Shown in pieces: positions 15,126 to 23,700 of a DNA stretch of 64,000 nt. The number at the start of each line of letters is the position of its first letter. The first letter of the stretch is position 1. The translations under genes and the position numbers were made by a program. Under the pieces are notes generated by a model. That model worked only from the letters and a program-made list of their open reading frames with translations. It did not search any database and had not been told where the DNA came from. The stretch covers positions 310,001-374,000 of the forward strand of contig CM016925.1 in the NCBI GenBank assembly GCA_006247105.1, in the 5' to 3' direction. The DNA comes from Giardia muris (lineage: Eukaryota; Fornicata; Diplomonadida; Hexamitidae).

Positions 15126-15845
15126 TCAAGAATCAAGAAAGGAGGGGATACGGTCGTATCCCGCTCCCGTAGCCACCAGAAAGCATGCCTGCTCTAAGAG
15201 TATTCGATCTTCTTCAGTGGCATAGATTCCAACCGTCCGACATCCAAGCTCCTTGCCAGCACGAATATCTGGTACTCCATCCCCAAGAACGATGCTTCCC
15301 GCAAAGTCGACGTTAGTTGTGTCAGCGAATGCTCTCAGCATGTCAGCTTTAGTATTCATATGGACATCACTGGGTTCGTAGCCTATGATGGCGGTGAAGT
15401 AAGTGTCCAGGCCCACGTATTGCAGTATCCAACGGGCTTGGTCGGCAGTATTTGCGGTTAGGGTTGACAGACGATATCTATTGGAGAGCGTCTTGACAAG
15501 GTCGCGGGCTCCAGGGATGATATACTCCTCGGGAGTGAATCGATGTATGATATATGCTCTTTGAACGTCCATAGTCCGAGCCGCTAAGTCGACCGGGTCG
15601 ACTTGAAGTGGGACTTCAAGGAGGTTGGCCAAGGCTTTGATCTTTCTTACGGGATGAAAGCCTTTAACCTTGGCACGCAATTCTCGAATTCTAACTTGAA
15701 GTTCCGAATCAATACTGAAAAAGGGGGTATAGTCCGTCGGAATCTGGCCACCCTTGATCGCCTCCAATTGAAATGCGTACCCAACCGAAGCGACCCCACA
15801 CTCATGGACAAGGACGCCATCGATATCGAAGAAGGCCCATTGCAT
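15126..15845 (-). CDS. HAD-superfamily hydrolase
   Basis: 239 aa from the ATG at 15845; the codon before it is TTG. All four HAD motifs are visible: DIDGVL (Asp7 nucleophile, Asp9 acid/base), motif II TANT near 130-133, motif III Lys near 166 (NTKADML), and motif IV GDGVPD (Asp189, Asp193). An alpha-helical cap lies between motifs I and II (about 15-100). The fold fits the phosphoglycolate/beta-phosphoglucomutase-like branch, and the substrate cannot be told. It is a soluble cytosolic phosphatase by family. The start is divergent from the gene at 15873, with an A/T-rich spacer of 27 bp. Confidence 0.85.
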   Translation of the reverse strand: MQWAFFDIDGVLVHECGVASVGYAFQLEAIKGGQIPTDYTPFFSIDSELQVRIRELRAKVKGFHPVRKIKALANLLEVPLQVDPVDLAARTMDVQRAYIIHRFTPEEYIIPGARDLVKTLSNRYRLSTLTANTADQARWILQYVGLDTYFTAIIGYEPSDVHMNTKADMLRAFADTTNVDFAGSIVLGDGVPDIRAGKELGCRTVGIYATEEDRILLEQACFLVATGAGYDRIPSFLDS

Positions 15846-15872
15846 CAATTTTTTCTATCAATTAGGAAGCCA
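15846..15872. promoter_or_regulatory. Divergent A/T-rich start spacer
   Basis: A 27-bp spacer (core aattttttctatcaatta) lies between the ATG of the HAD gene on minus and the ATG at 15873 on plus. It is a typical Giardia A/T-rich initiator tract serving both directions. Confidence 0.5.
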
Positions 15873-17903
15873 ATGTCAAATACGGACCTTGAACGCATCC
15901 TGAATACTTGGTCGGTATCGGAGAGTTCTCGAAGGGCGGTCATTGATGGTCTCACGGAGAGTAGTGTTATCTCGTGCCCGGATCACGCCATTTGTCTTCC
16001 TGACCTTGTTCTCGAGAGTTCGGACCTTATCGATCCTTTATCGACTCATGTCAACCTAAGTGACACGATGCTTCTTGAGACGGCCTTGTCGACGAATATA
16101 TGTGCACTTCCGACGCCTGACCTACATACTATGAATAAGGCACATGTCAATACTCTTCTAAGGCCCGAAGTATATCTCCCAGGGGTTGAAGGGCTTATTA
16201 GGAACGAACGACAAAGTCATCTATTAAGTCTAGATGACATTACCATTAGTCCTGATGGGCAGATCTTTAGTTTAAAGGGCACAGGGGTACGAAGCTTGAC
16301 CTTTGAATTCTGCGATCTTGGTATAGTATTCACTGAGGTAAGAATTTTGGATCTAAGCTTTAATCCACATCTAGACCTACGACATGTCATTGACTTTCTC
16401 AAGGCGCACAATATGAAAGGGTTAGAAGAGATATGGTTATATGGAACAAATCATGGACAAAAAGATGACGAAAGAGCTCTGGAAGAGATCCAGAAGCAAG
16501 TATCAATAATAACCCTTAAAACCGTTAAGTTGTATGACGTGTTTTACGCCACAACGTATCCAACAATCACTCTTATGCATCTCTTTTATACCTTGGATCA
16601 TTATAATGATCATGAGGTCTGGATTGACGACACTTCCGACTTGGAAACCAGTCTATCCAGTATTGACCCTAAAAAAGAACAAGAATATCCTATCTTTATT
16701 GCTACTAATTTAATTCTTGATTCTTCAATACCTGAGAAGAACTTGGTATTTCTAGAGAAGTTGTGCACGTCCCAAATACCATATCTTCCGAAGCTTACCG
16801 ATGTTTGGGTTGATATCCCTGAAAGCTATTCCTTCGAGCCGATTTCTTTTCGAACTATCCCTTTTCGTATTAATGGACAACAAATCTTAACAATGCTCAT
16901 CCCTAGGACTGAAATAAGTCATATCACTCTCTCAACCGAGATGCTTCTAGATCTACGTGGTAAGGTGTATGACTTTTGGCATCGTACCGCAAGAATCGTC
17001 CCAATCGACTTCGAAGGTGATAGGTTCACAAAGGCTGGTGTTTATCTGTATTCACCAGATGCAGAAAGCGCCTTTAATATCGCTTATTTCTCAACCCCTC
17101 TTGCTAACCCATCCGTTGGTAAAGAAAGAAACTCCTATGCCATGCTTACCTTAAACTCCCGTATGCAACTGGTCTTCGTCTGGATGGCCGAAAGAGGGAA
17201 GCCTAATGCACATCGTTCTCCTTCTTATGAGATCAACCTTGTCAATAGTGGTAATACGACGACTGCAGACAATAGACTTGTCATGAGCGTTAAACTTGGC
17301 TGGGACGTTAAAGACCCAAGGGTAAGCAAGTGCTTAGTCGATTCTCTTTTAAAAGACGCAACGGCTAGTGGCTGGGCAATCTATCCGGCGTTGCGGTGCG
17401 CGAATGCAAGTACGCTTCAAGGCGGTCTAACTCTTTGTCCTTTTGCACACGAGTCAATAACTACTGGGATCGTATTATTTGCATCCCAGGTTGCACGGAT
17501 GCATGCCAAACATCAGATCCCATGCTTTCTTGATCCACAAAGGAACATAATGACAAGGAACGTTTCCGAAGCCGCTTGCATGTTGATCTCACGCGCCGTC
17601 CGGAGCTTTGTAGTCCTCCCGTTGACAAAGGAGATAGCACAAGTATTCAAACTCGAAATCTTATTAACTCTTGCTGATGAGATCATCACTTCATGTCAAA
17701 TCGTCCGGGTTTCGGCTACCAGCCTTGAGAAGAGACGGCTTCTCTTCTTACCTAGTGATATCAATAGGAACCTATTCTTTAATCCATTGACAGAAAGTCT
17801 TCGGCATGTAAGCTTGCAAGGTTTCATGAACCGTTCCATCACCCTCGCTTTGGAAGCTTTAGCCATACCCGAGGTGGCATGCGTGATCTACAGTGTGCAG
17901 TAG
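15873..17903 (+). CDS. Hypothetical protein with leucine-rich-repeat-like segment
   Basis: 676 aa from the ATG at 15873. The frame is open further up, to 15603, but that part overlaps the HAD gene and has no coding character. Residues about 130-190 read like leucine-rich repeats ('LTFEFCDLGIVFTEVRILDL', then 'SFNPHLDL', 'HNMKGLEEIWLYGT'). The rest is a mixed alpha/beta sequence without signal peptide or membrane helix that I recognise. The base composition is A/T-richer than in the accessory block. AGTAAA for this gene lies at 17920-17925, immediately before the next ATG. No function proposed. Confidence 0.75.
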   Translation: MSNTDLERILNTWSVSESSRRAVIDGLTESSVISCPDHAICLPDLVLESSDLIDPLSTHVNLSDTMLLETALSTNICALPTPDLHTMNKAHVNTLLRPEVYLPGVEGLIRNERQSHLLSLDDITISPDGQIFSLKGTGVRSLTFEFCDLGIVFTEVRILDLSFNPHLDLRHVIDFLKAHNMKGLEEIWLYGTNHGQKDDERALEEIQKQVSIITLKTVKLYDVFYATTYPTITLMHLFYTLDHYNDHEVWIDDTSDLETSLSSIDPKKEQEYPIFIATNLILDSSIPEKNLVFLEKLCTSQIPYLPKLTDVWVDIPESYSFEPISFRTIPFRINGQQILTMLIPRTEISHITLSTEMLLDLRGKVYDFWHRTARIVPIDFEGDRFTKAGVYLYSPDAESAFNIAYFSTPLANPSVGKERNSYAMLTLNSRMQLVFVWMAERGKPNAHRSPSYEINLVNSGNTTTADNRLVMSVKLGWDVKDPRVSKCLVDSLLKDATASGWAIYPALRCANASTLQGGLTLCPFAHESITTGIVLFASQVARMHAKHQIPCFLDPQRNIMTRNVSEAACMLISRAVRSFVVLPLTKEIAQVFKLEILLTLADEIITSCQIVRVSATSLEKRRLLFLPSDINRNLFFNPLTESLRHVSLQGFMNRSITLALEALAIPEVACVIYSVQ

Positions 17904-17919
17904 ATGAATACGGTTCGCG

Positions 17920-17925
17920 AGTAAA
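17920..17925 (+). terminator. AGTAAA polyadenylation-type signal
   Basis: AGTAAA sits 17 bp after the stop at 17903 and ends 4 bp before the next ATG at 17930. The poly(A) signal of one gene and the A-rich initiator of the next are therefore effectively the same short tract. Confidence 0.55.
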
Positions 17926-17929
17926 CAAA

Positions 17930-18967
17930 ATGCTTCTAATCATCAAAAGACGTTCAGGTGAAGCACGCGTGGAGGTGCCGGATGAGATGTTAGTATCCGA
18001 GGCCACGAGACGTGTATGCGAGGAATTGCACTTACCCCCCGCACGTACACGCTTCTACCTCGAACAAGCTTTAGATGGGATGTCCGAGGGCTGCTCCGAT
18101 ACCGGGACGAAGACCACGAAGTGTATTAAACGGGTTTACCTTCTAGGAGAGATTCCAATCAATAGGTTTGGGAAGGAGACCTTGACGTTGGGGGTGAAGG
18201 ATATGGGGTCACAGGTGAGTTATAGGGGAGTTTTCCTCCTAGAATACGCTGGCCCATTACTAATCTGGATCGGGATGTACAGCTGTAGTTCCATACGACG
18301 CTCGAGCATCTTTACCAAGTTGGCCACTATCATGTGGGTTTTCCATTACTGTAAGCGTTTATTCGAGACTCTCTTCGTCCACACGTTCTCTCAAGCGACA
18401 ATGCCCATGTATAACCTTGTCAAGAACTGTACCTACTATTGGGGCTTCGCGGTTGCGATCTCATGGCATGTCCTTTATTATAGTCCTGGTATTGACGTCC
18501 AGAAGAGTTTGGAACAATGGGAAGAACTACTTCAACAGTTTCGAGACACACAGGATAAGAAGTACGTACTGACTCTTAGTCGTTCCATATCCGAACACCT
18601 TTTCTTCAACGTGACCTTATTACCCGTCATCTTTTTCTTCCTCTTTGAGACGTTGAACTTCTATTGCCATATCAAGCTTCGTAACCTACGTAAGGAGAAA
18701 GGGAAGGAGAAGGGAAAGGGGTCTGAGCCAACGCCACGTTATTTATTACCCGTTGGCTTCCTTTTCAACCGAATCACGTGTCCGAACTATACCATGGAGG
18801 TGCTATCTTGGGTCTCCTTTACCCTGTTCACTCATTCTTGGGTATCGGCCTTATTCACGCTATGCGGGTTCGTTCAGATGTTAAAGTGGGCGGATCAGAG
18901 GCATAAGAAACTTATGGAATTGTATCCAGAGGTTCAAAGACGTTGGCGTATCTTCCCACTCATTTGA
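17930..18967 (+). CDS. Very-long-chain trans-2,3-enoyl-CoA reductase (TECR/Tsc13-like)
   Basis: 345 aa from the ATG at 17930. The earlier in-frame ATG at 17879 lies inside the previous gene, and the family starts with the MLLIIKRRSG-type strand. An N-terminal ubiquitin-like domain (about 1-80) is followed by a steroid-5-alpha-reductase C-terminal domain: 'VFLLEYAGPLLIW', 'FHYCKRLFETLFVHTFSQAT', 'MPMYNLVKNCTYYWGFA' and 'CPNYTMEVLSWVSF', ending 'KWADQRHKKLMELYPEVQ'. Five to six membrane helices. It catalyses the last, NADPH-dependent step of very-long-chain fatty acid elongation in the ER. Giardia scavenges most lipids, so the enzyme may remodel imported acyl-CoA (inference). Confidence 0.93.
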   Translation: MLLIIKRRSGEARVEVPDEMLVSEATRRVCEELHLPPARTRFYLEQALDGMSEGCSDTGTKTTKCIKRVYLLGEIPINRFGKETLTLGVKDMGSQVSYRGVFLLEYAGPLLIWIGMYSCSSIRRSSIFTKLATIMWVFHYCKRLFETLFVHTFSQATMPMYNLVKNCTYYWGFAVAISWHVLYYSPGIDVQKSLEQWEELLQQFRDTQDKKYVLTLSRSISEHLFFNVTLLPVIFFFLFETLNFYCHIKLRNLRKEKGKEKGKGSEPTPRYLLPVGFLFNRITCPNYTMEVLSWVSFTLFTHSWVSALFTLCGFVQMLKWADQRHKKLMELYPEVQRRWRIFPLI

Positions 18968-18998
18968 TTGGAAGAAGGTGTGAAGGAACTGAATCATC

Positions 18999-19802
18999 TC
19001 AAGGCTGTTTAAGGCTTTGTAGGGTCTTACAAAGCTCATCGATTCGTGTCTGGAGGTCACGAATGCTCTCGAGCGTATCGACAGGTGAATGTGGGTCGAA
19101 TAGGTATGCACCAACAGTGCTTATATCGTGATCCATAGAAAAGGGAGGATAAGTCCCTTCTAGCTCCTGTGGGGTCATATGGGCTATTAGACGTCCAGTC
19201 CCCTTCCGCATCAGCCCTTCGGCCATAACTTTTCGTGTATTCGTTGTCCTTGTATCCGCGGAATATATAAACGGTAACCTTCCACGTGCATTCTGATGCC
19301 ATAGGAATTGTGTCATACTCAAGTGGTGGAGGATGGTGGATTGCCTTTGGGCTATTCGCTCGATATCGAGAAGGTGTGCAAACCACAGCTTCGGCTTGAT
19401 GAAAATTAGCATATCCGGAAAGATCCGACGCGAATACCGTTCGCCATCGATAATGATCCTGACGTGCAGGATCGATGGGGGTAAACTCGAGTCACGATAG
19501 AATACATGCAACCGTGCATCAAAACCCGTTTGCCCTAATACTGTGATTTCGTACGGTGGCTCATAGACCGCCCTAATGTTCTGTGAGAAGTCGGGATGGA
19601 TCACAAAGGAGACCTTCTCGATGAAGGGGGATAGATCTAGACCACAATTCGAATGTAAGAAGAGAGTCCAACAATGCCAGTCCTGATCTCGCCCAATACT
19701 CTTTCCAAGACGGAAGCGGACAAACCCATAGCAGATCCCTTTGATGTAGATCGTCGGAATCTCCACATCAAGCCTGGGTTGTGTGGCCGTTATTGGTGGC
19801 AT
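18999..19802 (-). CDS. YEATS-domain chromatin reader
   Basis: 267 aa. Residues about 18-135 match the YEATS fold: 'HCWTLFLHSN' (HxWT), 'FIEKVSFVIHPDF', 'PPYEITVLGQTGFDARLHVFY'. The GWGEF-type loop reads GQTGF. A C-terminal coiled coil ('LESIRDLQTRIDELCKTLQS') resembles Yaf9/GAS41, which sit in NuA4 and SWR1 complexes and read acylated histone H3 lysines. Nuclear function inferred. The start abuts 'tttttct' at 19803. Size and domain order fit Yaf9 (about 226 residues) better than ENL/AF9. Confidence 0.85.
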   Translation of the reverse strand: MPPITATQPRLDVEIPTIYIKGICYGFVRFRLGKSIGRDQDWHCWTLFLHSNCGLDLSPFIEKVSFVIHPDFSQNIRAVYEPPYEITVLGQTGFDARLHVFYRDSSLPPSILHVRIIIDGERYSRRIFPDMLIFIKPKLWFAHLLDIERIAQRQSTILHHLSMTQFLWHQNARGRLPFIYSADTRTTNTRKVMAEGLMRKGTGRLIAHMTPQELEGTYPPFSMDHDISTVGAYLFDPHSPVDTLESIRDLQTRIDELCKTLQSLKQP

Positions 19803-19933
19803 TTTTCTAATGTAAAGTTATCGCATTATCAACGACAACACCATTATCGACTTGTTCACCTTCGCCTTCGTCTCCCCCCAAAGGGATTCTGACATACCTT
19901 CTTTCCTTCTTCCCTTCTTCATTCGCATAGAAA

Positions 19934-20245
19934 ATGACCGAATCATCGAGAACAACGGACGCTTGTGTCAAGAATGTCTTTTGCCCGCTTGTCCATGGTG
20001 TGGACCTCATCATTCCGCCGGAAAGACCGTCCCCATGCGTGGTCGAGGCAAACCCCATCCTTGCAACCATGGCTCACCCACAGAACGCCCTATTAACGAA
20101 GAGCGTCAGGTTACCTCTTGAACTTCCAAAGGGTCTTCGGGATGATATCCTCACGATGCCTGACCTTCTACCAGACGCTCGCCAGCTCCGTGGAGCCGAA
20201 CAGGCTATCCTCTTCTCAATGATGTCCTTGACGGTCTTTGATTGA
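19934..20245 (+). CDS. Hypothetical protein, 103 aa, possibly N-terminal part of a split gene
   Basis: The ATG follows 'cgcatagaaa'. The product is soluble and has no motif I can name. One segment ('NALLTKSVRLPLELPKGLRDD') faintly recalls the N-terminal domain of GINS subunit Psf3, but this is too weak to call. The frame ends in TGA (20243-20245) and the same frame then stays open to 20659, so this and the next ORF could be one gene with an in-frame stop. A competing minus ORF (20070-19807, 87 codons) is less likely because its end runs up to the YEATS gene start. Confidence 0.5.
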   Translation: MTESSRTTDACVKNVFCPLVHGVDLIIPPERPSPCVVEANPILATMAHPQNALLTKSVRLPLELPKGLRDDILTMPDLLPDARQLRGAEQAILFSMMSLTVFD

Positions 20246-20299
20246 TGGCAAGATGATAACTTGAAGGCTTGCGACTCTTCTTATGAGCGATGGAGGTAT

Positions 20300-20659
20300 A
20301 TGACAAAGAGAAGAAATATGTTCAACCCACAGGAAAAGACCATCCCGTGCCTTCCAAACATGCCAGTCATCATACATCTGGTTGCTACTGATTCCCTTTC
20401 CGGTCCTGTAAAGGTCTCAGTGGTCTGGGATGTCGCCTTCCAAGACACCGAGGTCTCTCTCGGCGAGGTCGTCCTTTGTTCTGAGCCAGTACCACTAACC
20501 CTCCCAATAGGTAGTCCCGAGGTCCCTTGGAGCTTGGCCACAAACATCCATTGTCTTCGTTTACGAGCAGAAGGACACAAGGAGGCTACACAGCTCTTCC
20601 AGATCGCCTACCTCAACCCGGAGACCGTCGTCCTACGCCCTCTGCCACAGTACGATTGA
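20300..20659 (+). CDS. Hypothetical protein, 119 aa
   Basis: The first ATG of this open frame is at 20300, with a second at 20318; the frame is open from 20246. The sequence is rich in beta-strand character ('PVIIHLVATDSLSGPVKVSV', then 'VWDVAFQDTEVSLGEVVLC'), suggesting a small beta-sandwich. No signal or membrane segment. It lies in the same frame as the ORF ending at 20245, so the codons between (WQDDNLKACDSSYERWRY) may also be coding. No family recognised. Confidence 0.5.
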   Translation: MTKRRNMFNPQEKTIPCLPNMPVIIHLVATDSLSGPVKVSVVWDVAFQDTEVSLGEVVLCSEPVPLTLPIGSPEVPWSLATNIHCLRLRAEGHKEATQLFQIAYLNPETVVLRPLPQYD

Positions 20660-20756
20660 GTGAAGGTCAGAAAAGCCAGTCAGCAGGATATCAGACTGGG
20701 GCGGCATACTTCATCATCGAAAGTCTTTTTTTCCTCCTTTCTCTCTTAAAAGGGAA

Positions 20757-23700
20757 ATGCCAAGTGCTGAGGCCCGCCAGCTCCTCTTCGAAGGCCGCTC
20801 GGAGGCTGAGATCGTGAATAGCCTGCTTGCCCCGGCGTTAGACCCCTTGCGGCTCGAGCTCCCCGGGGACTATAGTGCCCTGGAAGCTCACCTCGAAGGA
20901 TTATTGACAATGATTGATCAATTGGATGTCGAGCTACGAGAGCAACAATACTCCGTGGCTCAAGACCTCATGAACAAGAGGGCCTCCTTGACGCAGCAAT
21001 CGGAGGTCACCTCAACCCAGATTGAAGGCTTCAAGGACGTGATACAGGTGCTCGCAGACCAGGTGGCTGAGATCGCACGTGTCGCTACGGCGGGTCCAGA
21101 GGCTACACAACTTATGACAAACGGGAAGAACATACAGACTGCAACGTTCCTTCTGCAGCTCTTTAATGAGTTCCTTCTCGTTCGTCTTGTTGGAGGGGTC
21201 GCCCTCCAGATGGAAATGGCTCCAGTTGCCCGTGGCGTAGGAGTTATAGTCCAGCATAGTGCCTATGCTCAAGCATTGGCCTCTGATACTCTCTTCAAGA
21301 CAGCTTCCAATGAGAACCCAGAATTCCCAGCGGCCATCACGTATTACCATCCGGAGGCCCTCTGTGTCGGGATCAGTCCGGAACGGGCGGACATGCTCGG
21401 GAAACCCGGATATACTAGTCCCATGGGCTTCACCCCTACACCCTTCGATAGAAATGCGCATACAGAGACAGGATTGGCGCTCGAGTACCTAGAGCAGAAT
21501 ACGACGGCCTGCTCAGTGTACGAGTACTCGCCCTTCCTTCCTCCTTCGGTTCGCTATCTCCTCGCTAGTCCCTTCACGCGTCACCAGATGCTTTTGGCAC
21601 TCAAGTTGCTCATCAGCGCGTTCGACATTCACAATACGCTCTCCATCCCTAGGGCGGATTGTCTCACGCAGAATGCGGATTTGCCTTGGTCTCTATTCTC
21701 GCACCCGCAGGTTCGCGAGCGCTTGCCCTTGCCCCTTTCCTCTGAGTACCTGAACTTGGCTACGGAGCAGACCTTGGAGCTCTTACGCGCGCTATACAAC
21801 TCAATAACATCTGTGTCTTCCATCTTACCACTCCCCCCGGTACATTGTCTCGCCAAACGCCTTTTTGAGCTTGAGGCGGCAGCGAAGCAGATCCAGACGG
21901 CAAACGCTGGGAAGGGATTAGAACTTTCCGATGCACGTCGCATTTATAAGAGGTATGGCATCTACATGTCTGATGCTCCCACATTTTTCGACTATACCTC
22001 TCGGATGCCAGCAGACTCACAGGAAAACTACGTCTTTGGAAGCTTCTGCCATCGGCATGGCTTGCTCTACGAGCTCTGCTTGGCTCTAGCTCCCAGGAAG
22101 CCTCCAAACCTCCTTAAGGCGCGTCGAATCATTATGACGATGGACTTGCTGGGCCTTGGGTCATACGACCTCGTCTTCGAGACGATCGCCTATACATGCA
22201 TGCGAAGTAATAGAGATGTTCTCGACTCGTTCCTTGGTTCTCCGTTGCTCAAGACTCTCGAAGACATACCTGACGTCTGTGCTGGGTTCGGTTGCACACA
22301 GACCCTTTCAGCCACATCTCCAGGAGGCGGTACAGACATACCGTCTCAAACCACCGTTAGCACTCAGAATTGGCTTGATGACATCGCTATACGGGCGAAG
22401 GATGCGTTCCCTATGCTTTCACAGTACTTCACTCAAGTCTTCCAACTCGCACGCGGGTTGTTTTGTGTCTGCGTTATGACTCTTCGAGACCCACGCCAAC
22501 TTATCCTCCAGCTGACGCAGTTCCTGCTGCGCCAGCTCGTACAGGACATCACCGAGCTACTCGCGGCGGCTTGCGAGCAATTTGGAGGGAATGAGGCACA
22601 GGTCTCTTTGTTCCTCGTCCGAATCCAGCCAATCATCAAATGCTACATTGAAGAGATGGTCGTTAAGCTTTCTATGATAGACTTCGCCGCCTTGACCGAG
22701 GAGTTCGACGCGAATAAGATCTGGGTCAAACAATACCCCCTTGTGTATGGACAGGATTTCCGCTTCTCCTGCCTGGCGGAGGGTGGGCTGAGCTTCAACA
22801 ATCAACTTGAGGAGGTAATTGCAGACGCAATCTCTGCATCACAGGCCTCTCTCACCCGTACGGCTGGTGCAGGCGTAGGAGGCTTCAATCCGCAACTTCT
22901 CGCCCCGATCTTTGCGCCGTTCGGTGGGAATACAAGTAAGAGAAGGTCGGGCCAGACTAGCAGTGCTGCCAATAGCGTCGATAGCTTCTTCTCTGGGCGT
23001 GGTGGTCCAAATATAATCCAAGCTATGCTCTACCCCGTTTCAGACGTCCGGACGGGAAACTCCTACTCTTGGTCCTTCTACTTCGGGGCCTCCGACGAGT
23101 TTGACGAGATTGATTGGAAGTTTGATGAATATTTTGTCGAACATTATCTGAAAGACAACCCTACACGGGCTTCACAGTTCAGTGACCTCGGAGAGGACTT
23201 GAAACGACGCAAGGAACTTTTCCAAAAGATCCGTGAGTTATATACCCATCTCTGCGCGATTTATCGCTGTGTACTAGGCACTCCTCTGACGAAGGGTGCG
23301 CCAAAGTCCCAGTCCGAGCCATTAGAGATTGACTTTGATGCACTTACGTTATCTCCCACCGACTTACGCGATACTTTCTCTCGTATGACTCTGACCCTGA
23401 AGTCTATTGATCAGTATCGGGCTCCAATATACACGCAGGAAACAACCGCAATGATTCAGGCTCAGTTCAAGTATGCCATCGTCGTCCCTAATCACACTGT
23501 CGCTGGGTTCGTCCCGATGCTTCCAGCCTTTATGAGTGTTCCTCTCTTCCTCAATCGTATGCGTTTCGATGGCACGGATAACATCTCCCTTCTCGACCTA
23601 CTTCAGTCTTTCGAGCAGCGTCAACATGAGTATATCGAGGGTATGAACCGATGCTCGAATGCATCCATCTCCCGAACCATCCGGAAGTTTATTCCCGAGT

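Noticed and set aside
15603..15872. Extended N-terminus of the LRR-like hypothetical protein
   Set aside because: These codons overlap the HAD gene antisense, and an ATG with an A/T-rich tract exists at 15873.
19807..20070. 87-codon minus ORF beside the YEATS gene
   Set aside because: Overlaps the plus ORF starting at 19934, has no motif, and ends 5 bp from the YEATS start, leaving no room for its promoter.
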